From the NCBI GenBank assembly GCA_022559845.1, contig CM040125.1, positions 327,429,829 to 327,493,828 of the forward strand: a stretch of DNA of 64,000 bases, written 5' to 3'. Origin of the DNA: Amorphophallus konjac (taxonomy: Eukaryota > Streptophyta > Magnoliopsida > Alismatales > Araceae). The notes below the pieces were generated by a model, which searched no databases, was not told where the DNA came from, and worked only from the letters and a program-made list of their open reading frames with translations. Below are positions 22,789 through 34,400 of this stretch, in pieces (the first letter of the stretch is position 1; each line of letters opens with the position of its first letter). A program made the translations under genes and the position numbers.

Positions 22789-24148
22789 GTCCTCCTGGTG
22801 CGGTGGCCTCTTGCATCTCATGCCAAGGCTCCTCCACCTCTTAATATAGTCGAGAGCTATTTCATCTGGCCTCTGCCTGGTTGCATATAGCTCAGCCACA
22901 AGTGACTTCTCTCTCGATGACATGGAACCTTTCTCTAAACTTTTTCTACATATCCGGCCAGTCGCTGATCGACCCGACCGGTAGGCTGGAGTACCACTCA
23001 AATACGAGCCCCGTTAGTAAGGACCCGAAGAATTTCAGCAAATATGACTCGTCTATAGCTAAGTCTCCCATGACAGTCATGTAATATGCAATATGTTCTT
23101 TTGGGGACCCCTGCCCGTTGAACTTGTCAAACTTTAGCGGCTTACTGATCCCCGGAGGGAGCCGCTTGGCTGCATGATGCGGTGGGTATGGCACCCGATA
23201 AGCATCAAATGTAACATAGTCGCCTTCACCCCATTCAACAAGCTTCAATCTAATTATCCTTTCCACCATTAGCTTGTTTACAGTGGTTGGGTCTACCAGC
23301 TCGGGGTAGAAATGTGCTGGTTGTAGATATGGGGTGACCAGAGTGGTAGCCTACGGTGGAGGACGCAGCACCACTGCTTGATGCAATGGAGGTAGCACTG
23401 GTGGCCGCAGCGGCTGAGGTGCACGCTGCTGGGTAGCGGCCTGACTATGCTCTGCTAGCTGGGGCAGAGTATATAATGGTGGAAAATCGCACGGGTTGAC
23501 ACCCCCTCGTGATGATTCAGCTTGCTTTTCAGACTGTTTGGATGCTGAGGTTTCTTCTACCTTCTCGTGCAGCTGTTTCTTAAGGAGCTCTATCTCCTGC
23601 TGATGTTTTTGCAACAGTATCAACACCGAGGGGTCTGTGATTGCCGTGCTAGGAATACCTTCAACTGTCTCCCCCGAAGCACCTTTGGGCGAGGTAGTTA
23701 GTAGACCCTCATCTTCTTCAGCTGTCACTACATTAGCAGTTAGCGTAGTGATCTCTTTGAAAACCACTTGTTTTCCCTTTGCCGCCTTCATCATTTCTTT
23801 CACGGCCTCACTTCTTATGGTATTCGGCCCCGGCCTTTCGACTCACCGGGCTAGTTCTTGGGGCTCCTTAGGCAGACTCCCATACTTGCTGGTCACTCTG
23901 GCCATGTTGCAAGTAAAAACATGCATCCCTTTCTTCTGTCTGCAGACCTTCCTCTTTGTTCGACCGGAGAAGGTCAATCTCTCAAACACAAATATTCTTC
24001 TTTTCTCCTCCCGCTGGGGAAGGGCTTCATTGGCCTTGCCATCTAGGCCGTCTTCATATCCATTATTATCAACAGATGATCTCATTCCTCTTTCTTCTTC
24101 TTCTTCAATGGCCATTAGCAAACAATCTTCATCTTCAGCCATAGCCAC
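22789..24148 (-). pseudogene. gag: Element B gag, 5' part
   Basis: N-terminal portion of element B gag. It opens with an acidic segment (MAMAEDEDCLLMAIEEEEER), then a Lys-rich linker, a predicted coiled-coil stretch (QKHQQEIELLKKQLHEKVEE), a Pro-rich region, and the gag core LKFDKFNGQGSPKEHIAYY ... FEWYSSLPVGSI, then SREKSLVAELYATRQRPDEI. In-frame stops: TGA after PQELAR, TAG after VVLRPPP, TAG after SDWPDM. The frame continues across element D into 15384, which proves the nesting. The start ATG at 24148 is chosen as the first in frame. Confidence 0.78.
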
Positions 24149-24556
24149 TTGGAGCAGTCGCTGCTAGCTTAATGAGGGGTTTCCCAGACCCCTGAAATAA
24201 CTTCTGAGCATGTTGGTCGTTTCTTCTTGACTATGTTCTTGGTGGAGGATGGGCAATGGCTATCGACCTCACACTAGAGGGATGTAAGCTAGCCGGGATA
24301 TCCCAATAGGTTGATCAAATCTTCTTCCTTTTGTAGGGATGTTGGCCTATCGGGCGCATGCTCTAAAGGCAGGACGGCGTGGAGGGTCCATAGCCGTTTC
24401 TTCTCTTATTGGGGCCAATCCCCTCTCATTCTTCTTCCTCACCTCCACGGGCTCGGGGTTGTAGCGAACAGGTGCACTTGGGCGGACATGTTGGATCTTC
24501 TTAGGGACCCACACCTGCTTGAATATCTTTGGCCTTGGGGCTAGCTCTCTTCAGCC
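24149..24556 (-). other. Element B leader between upstream ORF and gag
   Basis: No convincing gene; short frames only. Confidence 0.4.
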
Positions 24557-25072
24557 CTAGCGGCTAGCTTCTTCTTTCTCAGCTCTCCTCCCGGACAGGG
24601 CCTGGAAGGAGTTAAGGGTTGGTATGGCAGGGACGACGCAGTCCAGGATAACCTGGGCATCGCGCCCGTCTAGGAAGACGCGGATGCCCTTAATCAGAAT
24701 GGACTTGCCAGACGTCGAAAGCCGCCTGGTGACAGGGGTAGCAACTTTCCTTAGGGAGCTTCCTTGGCGGCGGCTCCCGAGCTTATTGTAGTGGACGGGC
24801 CGAGCCCCTTGAGCTACATGGTGCACCATGCAGCATGTTAGTTGGGCGTGGCCTCTCAGCGAGCTTCCGCAGCTTTGGGTGTTGGGAACCCTAGGCTTCT
24901 TGTTGATGCTTTCCTCAGTCGGCTCTGGAGCCTCCACCTCTAGCACATCAGTAAAGGCCACCCCCAAGAAATTGGGGAAGCCAACCACCGGTGGAAAGGT
25001 GACGAAAACGGTCGGTACCCCCAGGTACCCATAAGCAGCAAGATCGGCCACGATTGCAGGGCTGAAGGTCAA
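24557..25072 (-). CDS. Element B ORF upstream of gag, unknown product
   Basis: 171-aa open frame between the primer site and gag, same strand. It has a hydrophobic N-terminus (SPAIVADLAAYGYLGVPTVF) and a basic middle. Near the C-terminus is SILIKGIRVFLDGRDAQVIL, which faintly recalls segments before retroviral-type proteases. No domain is recognised. Tat-lineage elements often carry an extra ORF before gag, so this may be such an ORF, but that is inference. It could equally be a chance frame. Confidence 0.4.
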   Translation of the reverse strand: MTFSPAIVADLAAYGYLGVPTVFVTFPPVVGFPNFLGVAFTDVLEVEAPEPTEESINKKPRVPNTQSCGSSLRGHAQLTCCMVHHVAQGARPVHYNKLGSRRQGSSLRKVATPVTRRLSTSGKSILIKGIRVFLDGRDAQVILDCVVPAIPTLNSFQALSGRRAEKEEASR

Positions 25073-25191
25073 GGCAGCGAATCCAACAGCTATCGTTCCT
25101 TCCTGTAATCACAGAAACAGGCAAACGATCAACATTATTTGGGAGGGCCCTGGGGCCCTCTTATCTTGGCAAAGAGATGAAGGGAGACTCG

Positions 25192-25209
25192 GTCCTGTCG
25201 GGCGTGCCA
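25192..25209 (-). other. Element B primer binding site
   Basis: Minus-strand TGGCACGCCCGACAGGAC, three bases from the LTR end. It is not the initiator-Met type; the tRNA was not identified. Confidence 0.65.
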
Positions 25210-25212
25210 GCT

Positions 25213-25714
25213 TGTGGGGATGGGAATTGTTATTAATTTATATGTTTATTATTTATTTATTAATTGGGATTTGTTAGATTTATTTGATTTATTTATTTGT
25301 TGCATAGGCGTGCCAGTCACTTGAGTGATAGATTTATTGTGCGCTCGATCTGACTTGGTCAGACGAAAGTGGAGTCCGTGTCGGGACCGGAAGTCCATCA
25401 TACCGTAAAGGCTATGACGTTAATTACATCATCTGAAAAGGAGGAAAATCCTTGATTAATTGCCAAGATAAAGAACCACCGGGGCTGAGTAGGTATATAA
25501 GTGTATGCAAATTAAAAAGATGATATTACGCAATGAAATATCTAGACATACATTCATGCATGCAATGCAATCACATTTATTGACATAACCCCCAGTACAG
25601 GGCGGAGGACGTAGGTCCGAGGACCACCATCGCGCAAAGTGAGAGCTTTCAGCCAGACCTAATCTAACCTTCCGTAAATCACCATTTGATATACCGAGAG
25701 GTCGAAACAAGGAC
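25213..25714 (-). repeat. Element B right (5') LTR, part before element G
   Basis: TGTGGGGATGGGAA onward, collinear with the left LTR through GATATACCGAGAGGTC and, with more mismatches, to about 25714, where G begins. It serves as the empty-site control for element C: TTATTTATTTATTAATTGGG is uninterrupted here. Confidence 0.8.
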
Positions 25715-26253
25715 TTTAACGCCCGATAATTTTTTAGGAATTTTTTGAGATTAAAATATAATTACTAAATAATTTAAAAGGCTTAATGGGATATTAAGAA
25801 GAATTAAGGATTTATTGATTCCATTTAAAGGCCCTCTATTAACCAAAGGGTTAAGGCCAACTCAAATAGGCCAAAAAACCTAATTCCAGGACCTTTAGAC
25901 CCAAGCCCATTAATAGAAACATAAATTAGGTAATTTACAGATTTAAAATGGGATATATACACCAATTGGGGGATAAATGAGAGATAATTAGAAAATCCAA
26001 ATTTTTTGGATTAAGCGCCGCCTGGCGGTCTATCACAAGACCGCCAAGTACACCCTAGCGGTTCGGCTATGACCGCTATGTAACCCCAGTTCTGTGAATC
26101 GTAGAAACGTGAAAAGCTTGGATCTTTGACAACCAAATCACCTTAGATCAAAGTTACCAAGCGTGGAAGACTCTCTAGAACTCTCTAGGGATTAACTCTA
26201 CTCCAATTTAGGACTCTAGGTTCGATCTAATCCCTTAAACCCTAGGTGAACCC

Positions 26254-26261
26254 TATAAATA
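26254..26261 (+). promoter_or_regulatory. Putative TATA box, element G LTR
   Basis: TATAAATA in CCCTATAAATAGACCC. Confidence 0.5.
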
Positions 26262-26988
26262 GACCCTAACTTCGACTCATGCGAACCCTAATGTTGGCTC
26301 ACATATTTCGAAGGTATGGAAACCCTATCTCAGGTTGGTTCTTTAGAACTTTATGTTTTTCTTAGTTTTATCTAACACACTTCCAATTTTCATGCTAGAA
26401 GACCCAGCCGTTGGAGAGATAGAGCATTTGAAAGTTGCTGGTTTACTACAGTCTGCACAGGAACCAGAGCGTCGGTCTAGTAAAAATCAGGAGATTAGAA
26501 GCCCTAAATGAGGTTAGTTCAAGTTGGTCCTTTATAACTTTTTGTTACCCATTGTATCTTCTACCTTTCCTCCAATTTTCATGGATTTAGGTCAAGAGGA
26601 TCAGGAGATAGAAGGACGGAAAGTTGTTGGTTTGGCACAGGTCGTGCAGGAACTAGGGTCGACTTCTAGTCAGAAATCTAAAGTCTAGGGATCGAATCAA
26701 AGGTAGGTTATCTCATGAAAAAGTTAAATTAACGTGTTAGGAACAAAAGCCCTCTGTTCCATCTTGTTTTCATTGATTGTATATGACGAATTTGATGTTT
26801 TATTATGACTGTGCATATAGGGTTAACATAGCATGCATGAACCTTGCCCTTAATAAGAAAAGTAAATATTCTTGGCTTGATGCATGCAACCTATACATCT
26901 CCATGCATTGCTTATAGATTATCATGTCTTATCCTTCTGGTTAGCATGATTGTTGTCTAATTTATTGCCCTAGATTAGAGTGTACTTC

Positions 26989-26993
26989 GGTGT
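26989..26993. other. Target site duplication of element F (left)
   Basis: GGTGT, repeated at 58316-58320. Confidence 0.85.
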
Positions 26994-27295
26994 TGTTAAC
27001 GTGTCACATAGACATTTTTTTTAAAGAGAAAAGAAAAAAAAGATTTAATAGAAAAGTGACTAATGTGCTAAAATATGTGGGACATGAGGAAAAGGGAGAG
27101 CATAAGATGCTCTAAGGAGGGTGATCACCAGAGGGGTTACCTCAAAATACCAAAGATGATCGCATGTACCTTGTGTTAAGCGGGGAAATTGCAAGTTCTT
27201 CCTTCCTCCTTCTACCGGCTGGCCGATGAAGGGGATTTATAGCTTGATTACCCTTGCAAGAAAACACACAAAATAAACAAAGATGTGGATTAGCC
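26994..27295 (-). repeat. Element F left (3') LTR, part 1
   Basis: TGTTAACGTGTCACATAG onward; matches 56912-57214. It is interrupted after TAGCC (27291-27295), which is E's target duplication. Confidence 0.88.
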
Positions 27296-28071
27296 TATTG
27301 AGTTATGGTTTTGATGATTGTTGTGATTGTTAAGTTTTGGTTTTGATGGTAACCAAACTTAATGTGTGATTAAGTGATGATAACTAAACTCATGGTTGAT
27401 TGCTCATGCTCCTGTTATCTATGTATGGCTGAGATGTCAAATGGCAACGGTTACCTGGTCTTGATCCTTGGTTTGCATATGTTGGTTTTACAAGAGACAA
27501 GAGGTTTCATAACCTCTTTAATATGAACAAGCATGGTATTAACCCTGACTATCTTGCTTGCAGGATTAAACTCATGGCAGTCACCTGGTGAACCAAACGT
27601 GTGGATACTCACCCTGCTCCTCTACAATCCAAAACAAGTGGTATATGTCATGTACTGTCAAAGAACCATTGGTGAGACTCTTACCTTATCTTAGCATCGA
27701 TCTCACCATGTGTATCTCATATACATCTTCTTAATACACCTCATTCATGCATATTAAACTTGAAACCCTTCTGGCCATCGTACGCCCTCGCCCGCGGATC
27801 GACCTGCGTGGTCAGGTCGCGGGGATCAACCCGCCCGGTCAGGTCGCAGGGGTCAAGGGGGCAGCGCCCCTTGCGGGAGTTTCTGGGGGCGGATCCCCCA
27901 GAATAAAATTTAGAAACGCTCTAATGGTTTAGAAATTTCAAATGCATAAACCAAGTGAATCCAATCCCAAAATGCATAGATTTGATATGGACATAAAGCC
28001 TTTGAATTATGGACATGTTTCTTTGAGCTAACACTTCATTTCTGCAGGTATAGGTGTTTCCGGTCGACCAA

Positions 28072-28303
28072 CACACCTTGGCCGGTCGACCAGATTTGCC
28101 AGAGCCTGAAAATTCCAATTTTTACAGGTAGCGGTCGACCGCCCCTAGGCGTCCGGTCGACCGGTTCTTCCAAAAACAAAAAACTCAAGATTTTACAGGT
28201 TTCGATCGACCGCCACCATAGGGCCGGTCGACCGGTTTTGCCAAAGCCAAAATGTTCTGGCTGCAGTAGGTTCTGGTCGACCGCCCATGAATTCCGGTCG
28301 ACC
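28072..28303. repeat. GGTCGACC palindrome array in E LTR
   Basis: Four pairs of the self-complementary octamer GGTCGACC, each pair 13-15 bases apart (28072/28084, 28133/28155, variant near 28203/28226, 28275/28296). Each pair makes a GACC...GGTC dyad of about 20-22 bp. The 3' LTR keeps only two pairs. Confidence 0.85.
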
Positions 28304-28446
28304 GCCAGTCCCGAGGCCCCATTTTGTTGACTTTTGTTTCAAGCTCGAGGAGAGGTCTTTCTACCCATTTGTTTAATCCCAATGACCCCAATTACACCAT
28401 GATTTGTGGATCTGGTCTGGGGCTTGTCTATGGACCATTCAAGGGC

Positions 28447-28453
28447 TATAAAA
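28447..28453 (+). promoter_or_regulatory. Putative TATA box, element E 5' LTR
   Basis: TATAAAA in GGGCTATAAAACAT, conserved at 36242-36248. Confidence 0.55.
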
Positions 28454-28917
28454 CATATCATTTGGAGCCATAAACCCTAACCATCCAAGAGGGCTTCAAG
28501 TGAGATCAAGAGGAGGCTATCCAAGGAGGAAGGAGAGGGTACTGTAGCTCCGTGAACAGTACCTCGTGCAGCAAGATCTTCATCCATCTCCAAGGTGTTT
28601 GAAGCCAAATCTGAAGCTAGCAACCTCCAAGGGAGTGAAGAAGCAAGCAAGCATTCAAGGAAGATCAAGGGGAGACCGTCTAAGGAGGAAGAAGGGAAGA
28701 AGCAAGTAAGCAAGCAAGAGATCAAGGGAAGACTGCCAAAGGGAGAAAGAATAAGATTTTCACAACCCATCCAAAGCCATTCAAGCAAAGAAGGAATCAA
28801 CACAAGATCTGCATCATACATTCAAAAGGAACCCAAATTAGGAGTTTTCTAAACTAAGCCTCATCGTCTTTATGTTTTGGATGTTGTAATTGTGTTCATC
28901 ATAAACTGCAAGAACTT

Positions 28918-29210
28918 GTATGTGTGTGGATCGTTGTTGGATCCGTGATCATGTGTGTGTGTCTGTCACATTTGATTCGTGTGTGTGCGTGGATCTTCCT
29001 AGATTTACGTTTGTGTATGTGGGGGTCTTTTAGATCCGTTATGTCTCGTGTGTGTGGATTGCTGCACTTGTGGTAGCGGGTGTTTGTGTTGGTGATCCGC
29101 TTGTTGGATCGTGTTGGAGACCTCATCTCCGTGTGTGTGTGTGTGTTGGGGCGTGTCCCTGTGTGTGTGGCCAGGTGTCGTCTTGCATGTGTGTTTGGAG
29201 CATCATCTCC
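28918..29210 (+). repeat. GT-rich tract in E 5' LTR
   Basis: Many short (GT)n runs broken by GATCCGT-like units. The equivalent tract is at 36710-37010. It lies downstream of the TATA box, so it would be in the transcript leader or R/U5. Confidence 0.7.
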
Positions 29211-29583
29211 GTTTGGGGATTTATCCCCAAGTGAAGCCTCACCGAGTTTCGTGAGGGGTGGAGGTAGGATTATCGTCGTTGCATCCGAATCACCTTAAAA
29301 ATCGCTGTGCATTGTGTTTTGTATTATGTGGTTTGGTCCTTTTCTTCTACCTCCATTCTACGTGAGTGTTAGTATAATTGCAATTCTGGATTTATCCTCG
29401 GATATCTTGCATAATCTATATCATCATCCAATTCAGTTTGATAAATCCAATTTGTGAACAAACAGTTTTGAACTTCTTGATTAACATTATATCACATATT
29501 TTGAAAAGGCCAAAAGTTTTCGTAAAATTGGTAAACACCCAATTCATTCCCCTCTTAGGTGTTATTGATCGCGGGACTTCAAT

Positions 29584-29596
29584 TGGTATCAGAGCC
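29584..29596 (+). other. Element E primer binding site (initiator Met tRNA)
   Basis: TGGTATCAGAGCC, two bases after the LTR. Confidence 0.93.
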
Positions 29597-29642
29597 AAGG
29601 CTCTAATTTCATAGATCTAACGATCTAGAGTGATCCAGATCA

Positions 29643-30180
29643 ATGACTAGCATGATGTACACCTTAAACTCTCCACCCGTATTTGATGGTTGTAATTTCG
29701 ATTTGTGGTTAGGAAGGATGTGTAGTCTAGTCAATTCATACGACCCTAAACTATGGAAGCTTATTTCACATGGTCCTTATGAATTGCCTAAAGACAAAAA
29801 TATCTGGACTGCAAATCAAAAACTTAAACATGATCAAAATTGTTTGACTCTAAAATTGCTTATTGCTGCTGTTGATTCTAATTATTTCCATTTTGTTTCT
29901 CGTTGCAGCTCCGTAAAAGAAATATTGGATGGATTAACAGACTTCAAGGAAGAGCATGAAGACAACTATCTTGTGGCAGGCACGAGTGAAAAAGGGAGTG
30001 AATAGCCAAGTGGATCAAGCTCAAAGGTAAATTCTGATTCTGACAATGAAGATGAATTTAGCTATGAAGATTTATTGAATGCATACGATGAGCTTGCTGA
30101 AAAATACAAGAAGTTAAGATCAGAAAATAAAAAATTAAAAAAGGATGTTGAACAAAATAACTGTAATTCCTCATGCAAAT
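29643..30180 (+). pseudogene. gag: Element E gag, N-terminal part
   Basis: Copia gag start: FDGCNFDLWLGRMCSLVNSY, then PKLWKLISHGPYELPKD, as expected of the family. After KEILDGLTDF the frame jumps straight to an acidic segment (FKEEHEDNY), so the usual central core (a few hundred bases) is missing. Stops at 30003-30005 (TAG) and near 30179 (TAA) break the frame before the next part. The ATG at 29643 is 46 bases past the primer site. Confidence 0.8.
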
Positions 30181-31415
30181 AATGCTTACACTTAAAGGAA
30201 TTAATTGATGGTCATGTGTTTGACATTAAAATTCATAAAGATCAAATTTGTTCCTTGAGAAATGAAAATAAAGAGTTGAGAGAGAGAATAAGTTCAATGG
30301 ACAATGGTCAGACTGAATTTGTCAATGATAAGAAACTTACAAAAGAAAATGAGAAACTGATGGAATTGAATAAAGCCATTTCTGAAAGATTGCTTGTTTT
30401 TGAAAAAGGAAAATCTGTGAATATTGATGAATCTGAAAAAGTGCATGCTTTGTTACAAGAAATAGAAAGTCATAAAATCATCAATGCTACTATACATGAA
30501 CAAGTCAATTCGTGTGAAAAGAAGATGGTTTCCTGTGAATTGCATGTTGCATCTCTTGAATCTGAAATCCTTGATTTGAATGCTTCATTGTCTAGATTTG
30601 TGAATGGTCAAGAAAATTTAGACAAATTGTTGGGGGTGAAAGTGAATTTTCAAAGGGAAGGGCTGGGTTTTAATCCTGTGAACAAAAAGAAGTTTGAAAA
30701 TAAAGTTTATACATCTTTTATGCACAGTTCAAACATAGCCAGCACATCAAATGGGTCCCTAAATCAATCTTCTTCACCGACAATAAAAATATCAAATGAA
30801 AATCTGAAAAAGGAAAATCATGCTGCACACACACATGCATCCACAAAGAAAATCAATTTGCATCAAAAATCCAAAAATGATGCTTGCTCCTCTCGTGCTT
30901 CAAATGCTCACCATGTTATGCATGCTAAAAGAAAAATCCATAAATGTGATGTTAAGCAGAACCTGAACCAAACCTCAAAATTGAAAAATAATTCTGCTAA
31001 TGCTCATGCTAGGACGCACAATGCTAAACACCATGTTATCAACAGAAATGTCTCTTGTTTCTATTGTGGTAAACGTGGTCATATGATGCATGATTGCTTG
31101 TACATGAAAAATGATGAATTAAGAGCATACAAGAAAATGAATGAATTCAAAAATGTAAAAAAGTTTTCAATTGGGAGAAATGGATTTGAGAACTCTTATG
31201 TTCATGCTAAAAGACCACATGGGAAAATGGCTTCTGTGCGTTGTTTCTATTGTGGTGAATCTGGGCATACTAAGCATGATTGTGAGTTGATGCATGGTTG
31301 TCTTTTGATGAAAAATGATAATTTGAATATTGTCAAAAAGTGGAAACCATGTACAAATGTTGCTGCTAACCCACAAGGACCCAAAAGGATTTGGGTATCT
31401 AAGAATGGCAAATGA
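30181..31415 (+). CDS. gag: Element E gag, C-terminal part (nucleocapsid)
   Basis: Open frame continuing gag. A long Lys/Glu-rich coiled-coil-like stretch (first ~150 residues) leads to a His/Asn/Lys-rich linker. Two CCHC knuckles follow, CFYCGKRGHMMHDC (~284-297 of the frame starting 30216) and CFYCGESGHTKHDC about 60 residues later. It ends QGPKRIWVSKNGK, typical of SIRE-type gag. Its own ATG at 30216 is internal to the ancestral gag, so whether it can be made alone is doubtful. Confidence 0.75.
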
Positions 31416-34400
31416 GAAATCTGTTTTGTAGGTGTGCCTTGAAAATATGAAGCATGAAACTTATTTTCAATCAAGGAGGTAAGGCACACGGGTCAAGTGG
31501 CATAAGCAAGGTTAAAAGAAAAACCAAATGAAATCTGAACACTCAGGTGATATCTCTCCTACTCTCTCCAGTGACTGTGTAAGGTTTTGATTCATTTTGA
31601 GTCATATAGTCATGCAGTCTTGCACATGTCTGTACATACATTTCATTCATGGTTGTTTACATATTTGGGCATATATCACTTGTCATATAGCATCTTCGTG
31701 TAAAGAAGAGCTTGAAGATTCATCAGCGTGATTTCACTACATACACTGAGTATGCATATATCTTCACGTGATGTCTTACAAATATTAAACATTTTGTATT
31801 CATGCCATAATGCATTGCATTCCTCCTGCCTTCGTCATCCATGGTTACATAGTATATCAAATGGTGACATGTGGAAGGACATGTTAAGCCTGTCTGAAAA
31901 CTATCACTACGCGTGAGGTGATCTTTGGATCTAAGTTCTACGCATGGTACTATGAGTCATTTACTCAAAAGGCTGCATATGACATTGGATTGTTACTGAA
32001 CATCTTACACTCATGCACACACTAAGGGGGAGCAACCACATTCGTCATATGGGCTTAATGTTCAGGTTCACACATGAGTCATGCATTGCATCTAGAGCTG
32101 TCTAGGGGATGTTGGTTGTTAAAATAATTTATCATGCATTTAAGTCTAGAAGTGTTTAAGTAGACTTTAGGTGTTAAATAAAAGTCTTGCCTTGAATCGA
32201 AATTAACAAACCAAATCATTTCATCGTTGGATGCAGATCATACTTTCAGGAATACAAGTGAGATTGGGTTAGCTATGATCAAGAAGGATGAATCAACTGA
32301 AGAAATACCTTGCAAGGATGAAAAATGATGAGAATTTCCTTAACTGCCACCAAGTAATAGGAAGTGATTTTGATGAGTACCATGTGCTAATTACTGAATG
32401 GGATAACAACCTGCAAGGCTTGAAGACCCAAAACATCCACAACATGTGCACCAGCTGTAGGAAGCTATGTACGAACCGAAGCGAGTGCCCGAGGCATGGT
32501 ATGAAAGGCTCGTATCTTCTTGATTGAGAATGGGTTCAGTAGGTGGAAGACTTGGAAGATGACGGATACTCAAAGCACAAGTATTGGGAAATTAACTTCT
32601 GAGCTCTGTTTGAAAAACTCATAGTTATTTTAACCATATTTTCATGAATGAAGATAAAAAAAAATGGTTTTGTTATTAGAATGCATATCCATTTTCATGC
32701 ATACACATTGTTGATGAATCTTGACAATTGCATGTGGGAGATTATGGAATGCATCTCTCAATAGGTCTGCTGAACTCAGGTAAATATTCTTAAAACCTGA
32801 CATGTTGTTGCCCTAGTATGATGTGATGATTTTGTCAAATTGCTTGAACCAAATTTAAAATCTTGAGAAATATGTATGAGGTGATTGGCTATTGAATATC
32901 TCTCAATTTGAATTGCATGATGACATCTGAGCTCAATTGAGTATCTGGTATATCAAATACTGAGTAGTGAAAAGGTGGGTCACATCCACCTAGGAACTCT
33001 CACTATGCGTGAGTTGGTCTTTAGAACAATGTTCTCCGCCTCGTACTAGAACTCAAAGAAGTCAAATGGTTTATTTATAAATGAATCGTTGAACTGAGTT
33101 ATTTCAATTGAAACCATGTTTTTACTCATGATTCAAACATTTGGCTTGTGAATGATTTCTAATTTCAAAACTTGTGAAAGATTTCTAAAAATCTGATTTT
33201 GAACAATTCTGAAAATTGGGTTGCATTGTTTAATTGTGATCATGTATGCAGCCTCATTCATAAAGATTATGTCAGAAAAAGATGCTTGTTTGATCCATTA
33301 ATTGAATGTGAATAATCTCATGTGGAAGTTGTCACATTGGATTGGAATCAAAGCTCTCATCTTACTTTTGCATCCTTTTTGTCATTCTCATCTTGTATAC
33401 ATGCATGCATGAATAAGGTGCTTTTAGATCATGCAAATGAAAATCAAAAGTCTGAATCACTTTACACATTGCATCGCATTCTTATATGCTCATACGTTGT
33501 ATTGCATTGGAACTCATGCATTAGTCGCACTTAGTTCATTCAGTTGGCATCCATTCAATTGGTATCATATTGTCCATTCAATTGGTATCAAATTGACATC
33601 ACATTGCTCGCATGCATGTCATAGTGCATTTACATAAACTTCCAATGTGTGCTCGTGTGCTATTATATGCTATTCAACCCCATCCTTTGGCACTTCTATG
33701 ACCTTATATCCTCTTGATAAATAATGCTGTATTTGAGTCATTATTGAAGTGTTTGATGTCGTACACTCTGGGAGAGTTCTTATTTCATAAGTGCATCTAT
33801 TTAGGGGGAGTTGCACTGTTATGTATTCATGATATTTTCGTATACATGCTGAATCAAATTCGCACACTTCTTGCACAAAATGTGAAAATGAGTGTTAATG
33901 ATAAAGATATATGAATTTCTTTTTAACACTCTCGAGATGTTAAACTTACTGCATGTATGTTGAAGAGACAGTTGAGGAAAAAGCTGCCTACCCATCCTTG
34001 TTAAAAAATCTGAAATAAAAATGAAAGATAGAGCAATGCTCGGTCTCACTGAGTAAACTGGGCACATGTCACCTGAGACGTGATGTGGTTCATATCTGAA
34101 AAGTGTTGACTAGTATCTCTATTCAAAATGAGGTGAAATGGTTCAGTATTCTGAGTAACCGGGGATTCTGGCATGAGCTCCATGCGTCTACTCGCGTAAA
34201 AAGGAATTATTTGAACCTGATCACTCTTGAAAAATTCTGACTATCTTGTGTTATTGGTTGAGTTAAAAAATGATAGTGAAAACTCATTGTGGTAGAGCGT
34301 AGCCTCTAATACGATGTTCTTAAAATTGAAGTGCAGTTTGTAAAATGTCTCCTTGTGTTAATCTGAAAATCTGAATATCCATATTGCAACTATCACTTTT

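Larger units (their letters stand above)
4243..25714 (-). mobile_element. Element B: gag-only Gypsy retrotransposon, nested host of C, D and G
   Basis: Minus-strand element. The left LTR starts with TGTGGGGATGGGAA at 4243 and the right LTR with the same sequence at 25213. Its gag is split between 24148-22789 and 15384-14240. No reverse transcriptase, RNase H or integrase frame is seen between the end of gag and the left LTR, so it is non-autonomous. Three insertions interrupt it: C in the left LTR, D in gag, G in the right LTR. The rest of its right LTR should lie beyond the window after G, so its TSD cannot be checked. Confidence 0.72.
25715..26993 (+). repeat. Element G 5' LTR, part 1
   Basis: Starts at TTTAACGCCCGATAA (probably once TGTAACGCCC). 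It carries TGGCGGTCT/AGACCGCCA and similar palindromes at 26023-26090 and a promoter near 26254. It is interrupted at 26993 by F. The last five bases (GGTGT) are F's target duplication. Confidence 0.7.
27296..29581 (+). repeat. Element E 5' LTR
   Basis: Starts TATTGAGTTATGG (TGTTGAG in the other copy) and ends CGCGGGACTTCA; 2286 bp. It holds a four-pair GGTCGACC array (28072-28303), a TATA box, and a GT-rich tract about 28918-29210. Confidence 0.92.

Noticed and set aside
29584..29596. tRNA gene suggested by tRNA-complementary sequence
   Set aside because: Only the primer site complementary to the tRNA 3' end is present; no tRNA body.
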